Assembly (NCBI GenBank): GCA_000980735.1
Contig: LBFQ01000064.1
Span: 6,560-12,382 of the forward strand
DNA: 5,823 nucleotides
From: Candidatus Caldipriscus sp. T1.2
Lineage (GTDB): Bacteria; Hydrothermota; Hydrothermia; LBFQ01
Reading direction: 5' to 3'
The translations under genes were made by a program, and so were the position numbers. Of the stretch, positions 1-5,197 are shown one piece after another. Position 1 is the stretch's first letter, and each line of letters begins with the position of its first letter. The notes beneath the pieces were generated by a model. The model saw nothing but the letters and a program-made list of their open reading frames with translations. It was not told the origin of the DNA and searched no databases.

Positions 1-507
1 CCCCATCATAGAAGTGACAGCATCAACAAGAAGAAGTGTATCGGGTGATGTCTCCTTTATAGCCTTTCCTATCTCCTCCAATGGGCTCAAAACCCCAGTT
101 GATGACTCGTTATGAACCACTATAACCGCATCGTAGTGATCCTTCTTTAGCTCGTCCGCTACCATTTCGGGTTTTACCGCCTTCCCCCATTCTATATCGT
201 ATGATTTAACTTCCTTACCATTAAGAATGCTCGCTTCCACCCACCTTTCTGCGAAGGAGCCGTTTTGCATAACCAAAACCTTTTTCTTAACGAAGTTCCT
301 TATAAAACCCTCAATTACGCCGGTTGCGGAGGAAGTGAAGACGAAAGCGTAATAACGGGTTTCAAATAGCCTCCTTAGGGTCTCTATGATCCTCTCGTAA
401 AGTTCCGAGAACTCTTTTGACCTGTGCCCTATCAGGGGTTTTGCTTGAGCTTCAAGGATTTCCCTTCTAACTTCCACAGGACCTGGTAAGAAAAGTTTTT
501 TGCGCAT
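1..507 (-). CDS. Class V PLP-dependent aminotransferase (alanine/serine-glyoxylate type), partial
   Basis: N-terminal 169 residues of a fold-type I, pyridoxal-phosphate aminotransferase; the C-terminal part lies beyond the left edge. The start LPGPVEV (7-13) followed by IGHRS (26-30) is typical of the alanine-glyoxylate / serine-pyruvate / serine-glyoxylate branch. SSATG (59-63) matches the glycine-rich loop that holds the cofactor phosphate, HNESSTGV (132-139) lies in the active site, and DAVTS (162-166) carries the Asp that contacts the pyridine nitrogen. The Schiff-base Lys is expected further on and cannot be seen. Members of this branch transfer amino groups between Ala or Ser and glyoxylate or pyruvate; some act as phosphoserine aminotransferases in serine synthesis, and the two cannot be told apart here. 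The ATG start is supported by a TAGAAT box 9 nt upstream and the absence of a Shine-Dalgarno sequence. It diverges from the thioredoxin gene. Confidence 0.9.
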   Translation of the reverse strand, partial: MRKKLFLPGPVEVRREILEAQAKPLIGHRSKEFSELYERIIETLRRLFETRYYAFVFTSSATGVIEGFIRNFVKKKVLVMQNGSFAERWVEASILNGKEVKSYDIEWGKAVKPEMVADELKKDHYDAVIVVHNESSTGVLSPLEEIGKAIKETSPDTLLLVDAVTSMMG

Positions 508-516
508 AGTTTAGAA

Positions 517-522
517 ATTCTA
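517..522 (-). promoter_or_regulatory. Probable -10 box of the aminotransferase gene (leaderless)
   Basis: On the minus strand this reads TAGAAT, ending 9 nt before the ATG at 507. Transcription would start at or next to the start codon. The 9 nt in between (TTCTAAACT) contain no purine-rich ribosome-binding site. No convincing -35 hexamer is seen at 16-18 bp upstream, a position that falls on the thioredoxin start codon. Confidence 0.6.
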
Positions 523-529
523 ACGTGGT

Positions 530-535
530 TAGAAT
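530..535 (+). promoter_or_regulatory. Probable -10 box of the thioredoxin gene (leaderless)
   Basis: TAGAAT ends 8 nt before the ATG at 544, and the intervening TTTCACCT is pyrimidine-rich with no Shine-Dalgarno. The hexamer is the mirror image of the minus-strand box at 517-522, with only 7 bp between them. A -35 match at the usual spacing is not evident. Confidence 0.6.
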
Positions 536-543
536 TTTCACCT

Positions 544-1005
544 ATGAAAAAACTTTTACCCTTTTTGATAGTAGGGATTCTGTCCTGTTCAAAGGAAAAG
601 GGAAGTCAGATTAAGGATCTAAGCTTTAAAACCATAGACGGGAAAATTTACAGGTGGGAGGATCTTAAGGGCAAGGTCCTGATAGTGGATTTTTGGGCTA
701 CATGGTGCAAACCATGCCAAAAATCCCTACCAGAGTTGAACGAAATTTACAAAAAGTACGAGGGTAAGGTTGTAGTCATAGGATTTTCAAAGGACGATAA
801 CGAGGATGCGGTTAAAAGTTTCTTAGCTAAGGTCCCAGTATCATACCCTGTGGCTATGTCCAACAGGAAAGTGGAAGAGATGTTTGGGGGAATATTGGGG
901 CTTCCCACGAGCTTTTTGGTCGACAAAGACGGGAGGATCGTAAGGAGGTTTTTGGGGTATGTACCCCCCGACATCCTTGAGGAAAACATAAGGAGGCTCC
1001 TTTAG
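544..1005 (+). CDS. TlpA/ResA-like thioredoxin-fold lipoprotein
   Basis: Envelope-anchored thiol-disulfide oxidoreductase of 153 aa. Residues 2-14 form a short charged and hydrophobic signal ending in ILSC, a lipobox-like site that would leave Cys15 as the lipidated N-terminus. The AhpC/TSA-thioredoxin core follows: strand VLIVDFWA (45-52), active site WCKPC with Cys55 and Cys58, and the cis-proline motif GLPTSF with Pro121. This is the TlpA/ResA/DsbE-like group, which reduces periplasmic or extracytoplasmic disulfides, often apocytochrome c haem-binding cysteines. No cytochrome-maturation gene is in the window, so the partner is unknown. The inserted segment between active site and cis-Pro has the usual family length. 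The start follows a TAGAAT box and has no ribosome-binding site, so leaderless expression is likely. The M23 peptidase gene follows after 27 bp with its own promoter box. Confidence 0.92.
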   Translation: MKKLLPFLIVGILSCSKEKGSQIKDLSFKTIDGKIYRWEDLKGKVLIVDFWATWCKPCQKSLPELNEIYKKYEGKVVVIGFSKDDNEDAVKSFLAKVPVSYPVAMSNRKVEEMFGGILGLPTSFLVDKDGRIVRRFLGYVPPDILEENIRRLL

Positions 1006-1019
1006 GGGTTTTACACCCT

Positions 1020-1025
1020 TATAAT
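1020..1025 (+). promoter_or_regulatory. Probable -10 box of the M23 peptidase gene (leaderless)
   Basis: A perfect TATAAT ends 7 nt before the ATG at 1033. The 7-nt gap (ACCCTCT) has no purine-rich ribosome-binding site. It lies in the 27-bp gap after the thioredoxin stop and would give the peptidase and HIT genes a transcript of their own in addition to any readthrough. No clear -35 sequence is present; the expected position lies in the thioredoxin 3' end. Confidence 0.65.
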
Positions 1026-1032
1026 ACCCTCT

Positions 1033-1860
1033 ATGCGAGTATTCCGATTTGGGAATATAATTATCTTAATAAAAGATTTTCAGAAATTCCTCCTCTCCTT
1101 CCTCGCAATGCTGGGAGTTTTTGTGTTTTCCCTCGTCGGTGGAATAACATATTTTTACGTAAAGTTCTTTAAGAGGATGAGCCCCAAGGCCGTTTATGAA
1201 ACCCTTCAAGCGGAAAACAGGGAGCTAAGGGAAACCTTGAAATTTCTTACACACAAACTTGACAGTTTGTATCTAAAGCAGAGGCAGTTGGCGACGGTCC
1301 TGAATATTCCCACTTATGATATATCTTACGAAAACCTCGGGATAGGAGGGCAGATAAGGGACGTTGATATAGATAAGATAACCGCTTACGCCAAATTTCA
1401 GGAGGATTTACTGAATAAGTTGGAGGAAAAGGCTAAAGCTTTGGGGGAAGAGATAAGAAGTATCCCGAGCATACCACCCGTAAGGGGGGTGTTTTCTTCT
1501 GGTTTTGGCATAAGGAGGGATCCCTTCACCGGTGGGCTTGAGTTCCATAAGGGTATAGATCTTTCAGCTCCAACAGGCACACCAGTGGTCGCAACCGCGG
1601 ATGGAAGGGTGGAAAAGGCCGAGTGGAACTCGGGAGGGTATGGCAATGTGGTGGTAATAAATCATGGAAGGGGGATAAAGACCCTGTACGCCCACCTTTC
1701 AAAGATCCTAGTTAGGGAAGGGCAGAAGGTCAGGAGGGGACAGATAATAGGCCTTGTGGGTAGCACGGGCAAATCCGTAGCTCCCCACCTTCATTACGAG
1801 GTTGAGGTGAACGGTGAGGTGGTAAATCCAATAAGGTATGTCCTAGTTGATGGGAAATGA
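1033..1860 (+). CDS. Membrane-anchored M23 (LytM) family metallopeptidase with coiled coil
   Basis: A 275-aa cell-envelope protein. A transmembrane segment at about residues 18-44 anchors it, and a predicted coiled coil at about 50-88 and 119-142 leads to a C-terminal M23/LytM domain (about 153-268). The zinc motif is intact: His172 and Asp176 (HxxxD in FHKGID) and His254 of the HLH motif, with catalytic His221 (YAHL) and His252. It is therefore likely an active peptidoglycan endopeptidase, unlike EnvC/NlpD-type regulators that have lost these residues. TM plus coiled coil plus LytM is the common layout of MepM- or FtsX-partner-like hydrolases in wall remodelling and division. The substrate cross-link cannot be read from sequence. 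The start is fixed by the TATAAT box 7 nt upstream. The stop codon overlaps the ATG of the first HIT gene (ATGA), which suggests translational coupling. Confidence 0.93.
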   Translation: MRVFRFGNIIILIKDFQKFLLSFLAMLGVFVFSLVGGITYFYVKFFKRMSPKAVYETLQAENRELRETLKFLTHKLDSLYLKQRQLATVLNIPTYDISYENLGIGGQIRDVDIDKITAYAKFQEDLLNKLEEKAKALGEEIRSIPSIPPVRGVFSSGFGIRRDPFTGGLEFHKGIDLSAPTGTPVVATADGRVEKAEWNSGGYGNVVVINHGRGIKTLYAHLSKILVREGQKVRRGQIIGLVGSTGKSVAPHLHYEVEVNGEVVNPIRYVLVDGK

Positions 1861-2186
1861 ACTGCATTTTTTGTAAGATCGCAAAGGGTGAGATAAATGC
1901 GAGGGTTGTATACGAGAACGATAAAGCTATGGCTTTTTATGACATAAACCCACAAGCACCCATACACATTCTGATAATCCCCAAGAAACATTACGAGAAC
2001 CTTTTCGAAGAGATTGATAAGGAGGATGCCATGGCAATTTTGGATTGCGTAAAAAGTGTGGTAAAATCCCTAAACATACAACATTATAGGCTTGTTAGCA
2101 ACGCGGGTAAGGGGGCAGGTCAGGAGGTCTTTCATTTACATTTACACCTCCTGACGGGCAGGGAATTTCCCGCAAAGACGGTATGA
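1857..2186 (+). CDS. HIT family protein, HINT-like (first copy)
   Basis: Histidine-triad nucleotide-binding protein of 109 aa, cytosolic, with the usual length for bacterial HINT/YcfF-type hydrolases that cleave purine nucleoside phosphoramidates and aminoacyl-adenylates. The triad HLHLHLL places His93, His95 (expected nucleophile) and His97. Cys3 and Cys6 (CIFC) with His45 fit the zinc site found in many bacterial members. Asp29 in FYDINP matches the Asp that contacts the ribose hydroxyls in human HINT1, so nucleotide binding looks canonical. The ATG lies inside the peptidase stop (ATGA) and its own stop overlaps the next ATG in the same way. No strong Shine-Dalgarno precedes it, so reinitiation by terminating ribosomes is the likely mode of translation. 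It is paralogous to the next gene. Confidence 0.93.
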   Translation: MNCIFCKIAKGEINARVVYENDKAMAFYDINPQAPIHILIIPKKHYENLFEEIDKEDAMAILDCVKSVVKSLNIQHYRLVSNAGKGAGQEVFHLHLHLLTGREFPAKTV

Positions 2187-2509
2187 ATTGCGTATTTTGC
2201 AAGATAGTTAGGGGAGAAGAGAGCGCAAGGAAGGTTTATGAGGATGAGAAGGTTTTAGCCTTTTATACTATAGCTCCGGAAGCGAATTTTCACGTCTTAG
2301 TAATACCAAAGGAGCACTTTGAAAAATTTGACGAGCTTGATGGGGAAACCGCCTATTATTTACTACAAGCGGTGGCAAAAATAGCAAGATCCTTCAATTT
2401 GGATCACTTTAGAGTTGTAAACAAAAACGGTTTTTCGGCGGGTCAGAGGGTCCCCCACCTCCATATCCATATCCTGTCCGGCAACCTGCCAAAAGGGATA
2501 ATACCTTAA
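2183..2509 (+). CDS. HIT family protein, HINT-like (second copy)
   Basis: A second 108-aa histidine-triad protein, a tandem paralogue of the one before it: 28 of the first 49 residues match without gaps. The triad HLHIHIL gives His92, His94 and His96, and the putative zinc ligands Cys3, Cys6 and His45 are kept. The ribose-contacting Asp of HINT1, present in the first copy, is Thr29 here, and the nearby residues Asn-Pro-Gln become Ala-Pro-Glu, so nucleotide preference may have shifted. The gene begins on an ATGA overlap with the first copy and ends at TAA 2507-2509. That stop overlaps the stop of the convergent PTPS gene by four bases, leaving no room for an intergenic terminator. Enzymatic function is family knowledge; specificity is unknown. 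Confidence 0.92.
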   Translation: MNCVFCKIVRGEESARKVYEDEKVLAFYTIAPEANFHVLVIPKEHFEKFDELDGETAYYLLQAVAKIARSFNLDHFRVVNKNGFSAGQRVPHLHIHILSGNLPKGIIP

Positions 2510-3381
2510 AGGCAAACCGCTATTTCCCTTAAATTCGTTGTTAAAACGTAAGTTCGAGGTGTTTCGTAGATTTTTATGGCTTCCGCATCAACCCTATTAT
2601 TTATGTATAGGGCGATATTTTCAAGGGTGGGATTTTCAATTACTTCGTTCAATAACCTATGGTCAAGCTCCCCTACGACCCTTTCCGCCTCCCTAAATGT
2701 CCCCTCCCTATCCGAGAAAACTATCAGTTTATAGTTGTGCCCGTGGGATTCCCTTCTGGCGCATTTTCCGAATACCCTTAGGTTCTCCTCGTAAGAAAGC
2801 TCCCTTAAACCCATTATATGAGCCGAAGAAAACCTGTATGTCCTAAATTCCATCTCCTTTCCCCCAAAGGATACCCTCCCAAAACCCCTAAGATCCTCAA
2901 ATTTTTCAAATATCTTCCTTTCGGATACTTTTACCCTTTCAATATCCTCAACTCTACCCAGATCATCAATCTCACCCCTCACCCAAACTTCCCTCTTTAA
3001 ACACCCTTCTATGCATCCGAATCCCAAAAAATGCCTACCATCGTAAGCTCCAAAGATATCCTCATCCTCAAAAACTCTAACCGCAAAAAGCTCTCTTAGG
3101 ATCCCCTTTATAGCCCCGTATAAAACCCAAGATATTACTTCAACCGTTGGGTTTTTCCCATTAAACTCTGGCAAAGAATTTAGTAATGTGTGGTCAAACC
3201 TTTCTAGAATTGGGATTACCTTTTCCTTGATCTCGGAGATGTTTTTTACCATACCAAAGGGGTTTAATTCTCCCTCAATTAAAATCCAAATCTCGTAGTT
3301 GTGCCCGTGTAGATTTCTAAGCTTCCCTCCCCAATTGTAAAAGTGCGAAGATTCAAACTCAAACTTCCTCGCAAGGATCAC
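2506..3381 (-). CDS. Tandem two-domain 6-pyruvoyl-tetrahydropterin synthase / QueD-like protein
   Basis: A 291-aa fusion of two PTPS/QueD (T-fold) units, about twice the usual 120-145 aa. The family binds zinc and acts on dihydroneopterin triphosphate, making 6-carboxytetrahydropterin for 7-deazaguanine (queuosine) synthesis in bacteria. Unit 1 (about 1-118) has zinc ligands His13, His25 and His27, an Asp63-His64 pair and NPT at 77-79, but Leu21 stands where QueD has its catalytic Cys, and no Cys occurs before residue 123. Unit 2 (about 176-291) has His188, His213 and His215, catalytic-type Cys207 in FGKC spaced as in animal PTPS, Asp240-His241, and Glu273 in the ETP motif. The linker resembles part of a PTPS unit. 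The gene starts at GTG on a GTGA overlap with the methyltransferase stop, with no Shine-Dalgarno. Exact product (queuosine precursor, another pterin, or a regulatory role for unit 1) is not settled. Confidence 0.85.
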   Translation of the reverse strand: MILARKFEFESSHFYNWGGKLRNLHGHNYEIWILIEGELNPFGMVKNISEIKEKVIPILERFDHTLLNSLPEFNGKNPTVEVISWVLYGAIKGILRELFAVRVFEDEDIFGAYDGRHFLGFGCIEGCLKREVWVRGEIDDLGRVEDIERVKVSERKIFEKFEDLRGFGRVSFGGKEMEFRTYRFSSAHIMGLRELSYEENLRVFGKCARRESHGHNYKLIVFSDREGTFREAERVVGELDHRLLNEVIENPTLENIALYINNRVDAEAIKIYETPRTYVLTTNLREIAVCL

Positions 3382-3989
3382 GTTGGGATTGTAAGGCGGT
3401 ATATGGAAACCCTAGTCCTGTAAATTTCCCTTTTGTGAAACTTCATGCTACGCTTGATTGAAAGGATAAAATTTCCCATTTTTTCAAATTTAAAACCGTA
3501 AATTTTTGATAGCCTTTCTAGGAACGGGTCGCTGTCCACGCCCAATAAGGTCCAAACCACCTTTGAGCCCTCAATAGCTTTAACGATAAAATCCCTGTCC
3601 GCTCCCTTCCTCTGCATCCCAAAGGGTGGGTTCATTACCACCGTATCCGCCCTAAATTTAAGTTCCCTTATATCCGCATTTACAAAATATACCTTTAGTT
3701 CTCCGTAAATACCCCTGACCGCCTCCAAGTTCTTCTTTGCAACTTTCAAAGCAAGAATATCTATATCAACGCCCACAACCATCCTCGCACCCAAAATTGC
3801 AGACCCTATGCTCAAGATCCCAGTTCCACAACCCAAATCAAAAACTACCTTGTCTTTTATATCTTCGTAGGCTAAATTGAGGAATTTAACCGCAAGATCG
3901 GGAGGGGTGGGATACTGTTCAAGGTGGGGTTTAGGGTACTGGAAGGTCGCCAAACCTTGAAAAATTATCTCATCCTGTTTTTTCAGCAT
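3378..3989 (-). CDS. METTL5-like N6-adenine RNA methyltransferase (archaeal/eukaryotic type)
   Basis: A 203-aa class I SAM-dependent methyltransferase. LEQYPTP (23-29), SAM motif I DLGCGTG (51-57), LSIGSAILGA (59-68), GVDID (73-77), the N6-adenine motif NPPFG (120-124), GADRDF (129-134) and C-terminal FHK (184-186) appear in the same order and with similar wording as in METTL5, which makes one m6A in eukaryotic small-subunit rRNA, and in its archaeal relatives. The YSLHK-like segment of human METTL5 is not recognisable; the matching stretch is VVWTLLG (144-150). An rRNA or other RNA adenine is the most likely target, but a DNA or protein-release-factor substrate (as for HemK-like NPPY enzymes) cannot be excluded. 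The ATG overlaps the comEC end by 20 bases and the TGA stop overlaps the GTG of the PTPS gene, so it is the middle gene of a tightly coupled operon. Confidence 0.87.
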   Translation of the reverse strand: MLKKQDEIIFQGLATFQYPKPHLEQYPTPPDLAVKFLNLAYEDIKDKVVFDLGCGTGILSIGSAILGARMVVGVDIDILALKVAKKNLEAVRGIYGELKVYFVNADIRELKFRADTVVMNPPFGMQRKGADRDFIVKAIEGSKVVWTLLGVDSDPFLERLSKIYGFKFEKMGNFILSIKRSMKFHKREIYRTRVSIYRLTIPT

Positions 3990-5157
3990 TCTTGAACCTC
4001 CAAAGGGAGAGGGAAAAGAGTATGACGGAAATATAAAATATTACTAACCAGAGGGGAGGGTTAAGGGTTATTGGGGGTAAGTTTAAATTGCTTACAAGAT
4101 CCACGGTTTTATAAAGTAGGTTAAAAAGAAGTTCCGAAGAATTTGCAAAAGGATAGGGCAAAAACATTGCCAAAATTTGGGAGTAGAGGTAAAGGGTTGT
4201 TAGGGGTATTACTATAAGGTTTAGGGGGGCATAAAGGAGGGCGGACTTTCCGAAGAAGTATAGGGAAATAGGCGTGGAGAATATTAGAGCTCCAAAAATG
4301 GATGTTAATAAATTTTTCGGAAAGAGGATGAGGCCCAAAACCGCAGAGAAGGACAACCAAAAGGAGACGGAAAAGATCCATAATGGTTCCCAGAGTAAAG
4401 AGGTTGCGAAAGATAGCATAAAAACATTTAAGGGTTTTACGGGACGGGAAATAACTTTTGAAATTGCGTAAAAGGTTAGCATAAGGGAGGCGCGGAAAAC
4501 TGAGGGGATAAAACCAACGAAAAATGCATAAAGCCAAACCAAAAGCGATGGGATTATGTGGGAATAAAGTCCTAAATTGAAAAACCTGATGAGCCAATAA
4601 ATTCCCAGGTAAATTACGCCCACATGCAAACCGGATATGGCAAGAATATGTCCGACGCCGGTTTCGTAAAATTTCCTCTTTGTTTCGGGATCTATCTCCC
4701 TTATCCCAGTTATTATGGATTTTGCAAACTTATATTGCCTTTCTGAACCCGTGGATCTTATAAGGAGGGAATCGACAAAATCCACAAAAGGTTTAAAGGC
4801 AAGTTTCCTCTCGTATTCGTATATATAAAAAGTGTCCCCAGAAAATTCCCCTTTTGCCCTAATGTTTCCCAAAGGGTAAGCAGGTTTATCCCCAAACATA
4901 ACCGTTTTAAAACCTTCCCCAACAACAAAACCCCTTCCCAGATCGTATATACTAACCTCGTAAAATTCTCCCCTTTCTCCCAAGGTCCTTTCCCATATCC
5001 TAAGATATCCCAAACCAAAGCTTAAAAGGACCCCCAAAATATACGAAAGTTTCCTGAGGAGAATAGGGACAAAGAGCAGGGGAAGAAAGGCAAAAATGGA
5101 AAACTTTGAGGCAATACCCAAGAACAAGAAAAAGGAACATAAAGCTGGGTAGTACAA
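3970..5157 (-). CDS. comEC: Short ComEC/Rec2-type membrane channel protein
   Basis: A 395-aa polytopic membrane protein. An N-terminal pair of hydrophobic helices (about 5-52) leads to a soluble OB-like region (about 60-125, DUF4131 position), then a ComEC competence domain with many transmembrane helices. The family signature GVGHILAISGLHVG lies at 167-180, followed by FIPSVFRASLM (216-226), SFWLSFSAVLGL (265-276) and PLNLIVIPLTTL (311-322). ComEC carries single-stranded DNA across the inner membrane during natural transformation. Full-length homologues usually run 650-800 aa and add a metallo-beta-lactamase nuclease-like domain. This one stops after the channel region and is followed directly by the methyltransferase, so that domain is either absent or encoded elsewhere. 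The start is a TTG at 5157, 6 nt after a TAAAAT box. No in-frame ATG occurs near it and a leaderless TTG would be unusual, so the exact start is less certain than the gene. Confidence 0.9.
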   Translation of the reverse strand: MYYPALCSFFLFLGIASKFSIFAFLPLLFVPILLRKLSYILGVLLSFGLGYLRIWERTLGERGEFYEVSIYDLGRGFVVGEGFKTVMFGDKPAYPLGNIRAKGEFSGDTFYIYEYERKLAFKPFVDFVDSLLIRSTGSERQYKFAKSIITGIREIDPETKRKFYETGVGHILAISGLHVGVIYLGIYWLIRFFNLGLYSHIIPSLLVWLYAFFVGFIPSVFRASLMLTFYAISKVISRPVKPLNVFMLSFATSLLWEPLWIFSVSFWLSFSAVLGLILFPKNLLTSIFGALIFSTPISLYFFGKSALLYAPLNLIVIPLTTLYLYSQILAMFLPYPFANSSELLFNLLYKTVDLVSNLNLPPITLNPPLWLVIFYISVILFSLSLWRFKNAEKTG

Positions 5158-5163
5158 GGCAAT

Positions 5164-5169
5164 ATTTTA
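5164..5169 (-). promoter_or_regulatory. Possible -10 box of the comEC operon
   Basis: Minus-strand TAAAAT ends 6 nt before the TTG start at 5157. It sits in the short gap with the divergent membrane-protein gene. The match and spacing fit the pattern seen at the other unit-initial genes, but the region is simply AT-rich and the start codon is uncertain, so confidence is lower. Confidence 0.45.
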
Positions 5170-5184
5170 AAACCGCTTCAACCG

Positions 5185-5190
5185 TAGAAT
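5185..5190 (+). promoter_or_regulatory. Probable -10 box deciding the start of the small membrane protein
   Basis: TAGAAT ends 7 nt before the ATG at 5198. The other in-frame ATG, at 5189, overlaps the last two bases of this hexamer and would lie upstream of the expected transcription start. The box therefore argues for translation from 5198. GAGG at 5191-5194 is present but only 3 nt from that ATG. Confidence 0.55.
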
Positions 5191-5197
5191 GAGGATA

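Larger units (their letters stand above)
515..537. repeat. Perfect inverted repeat in divergent promoter
   Basis: AAATTCTAAC (515-524) and GTTAGAATTT (528-537) are perfect reverse complements separated by GTG. The repeat fills most of the 36-bp gap between the divergent aminotransferase and thioredoxin genes. Each arm contains the probable -10 hexamer of one gene, so the symmetry may simply reflect two back-to-back promoters. An operator for a dimeric regulator is an alternative. A hairpin in RNA is unlikely to matter because transcription should start outside the repeat. Confidence 0.75.

Noticed and set aside
484..512. Search for a -35 hexamer (TTGACA-like) upstream of the thioredoxin promoter, for example TTGCGC at 500-505
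   Set aside because: Spacing to the -10 box is 24 bp, too long, and no common hexamer recurs upstream of the other five boxes.
990..1002. Short inverted repeat AAGGAGGCTCCTT at the end of the thioredoxin gene, considered as a terminator
   Set aside because: The stem is only 5 bp with a 3-nt loop, lies within coding sequence, and is not followed by a run of T; a promoter box follows at once.
1004..1020. Weak hairpin AGGGGT / ACCCTT just after the thioredoxin stop
   Set aside because: Six pairs including a wobble and no T tract; it abuts the TATAAT box, and chance similarity is likely.
2818..3000. Plus-strand open frame opposite the PTPS gene
   Set aside because: Pro- and Lys-rich translation antisense to a conserved protein, with no promoter box or domain.
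4121..4597. Long open frame (158 codons) on the same strand as comEC in another phase
   Set aside because: It lies wholly inside the comEC frame, which has clear family motifs; the alternative translation is Pro/Phe/Leu-rich with no recognisable domain.
5161..5163. In-frame ATT codon as a possible comEC start, two codons upstream of TTG
   Set aside because: ATT starts are very rare and it directly abuts the presumed -10 box, so it would probably not be transcribed.
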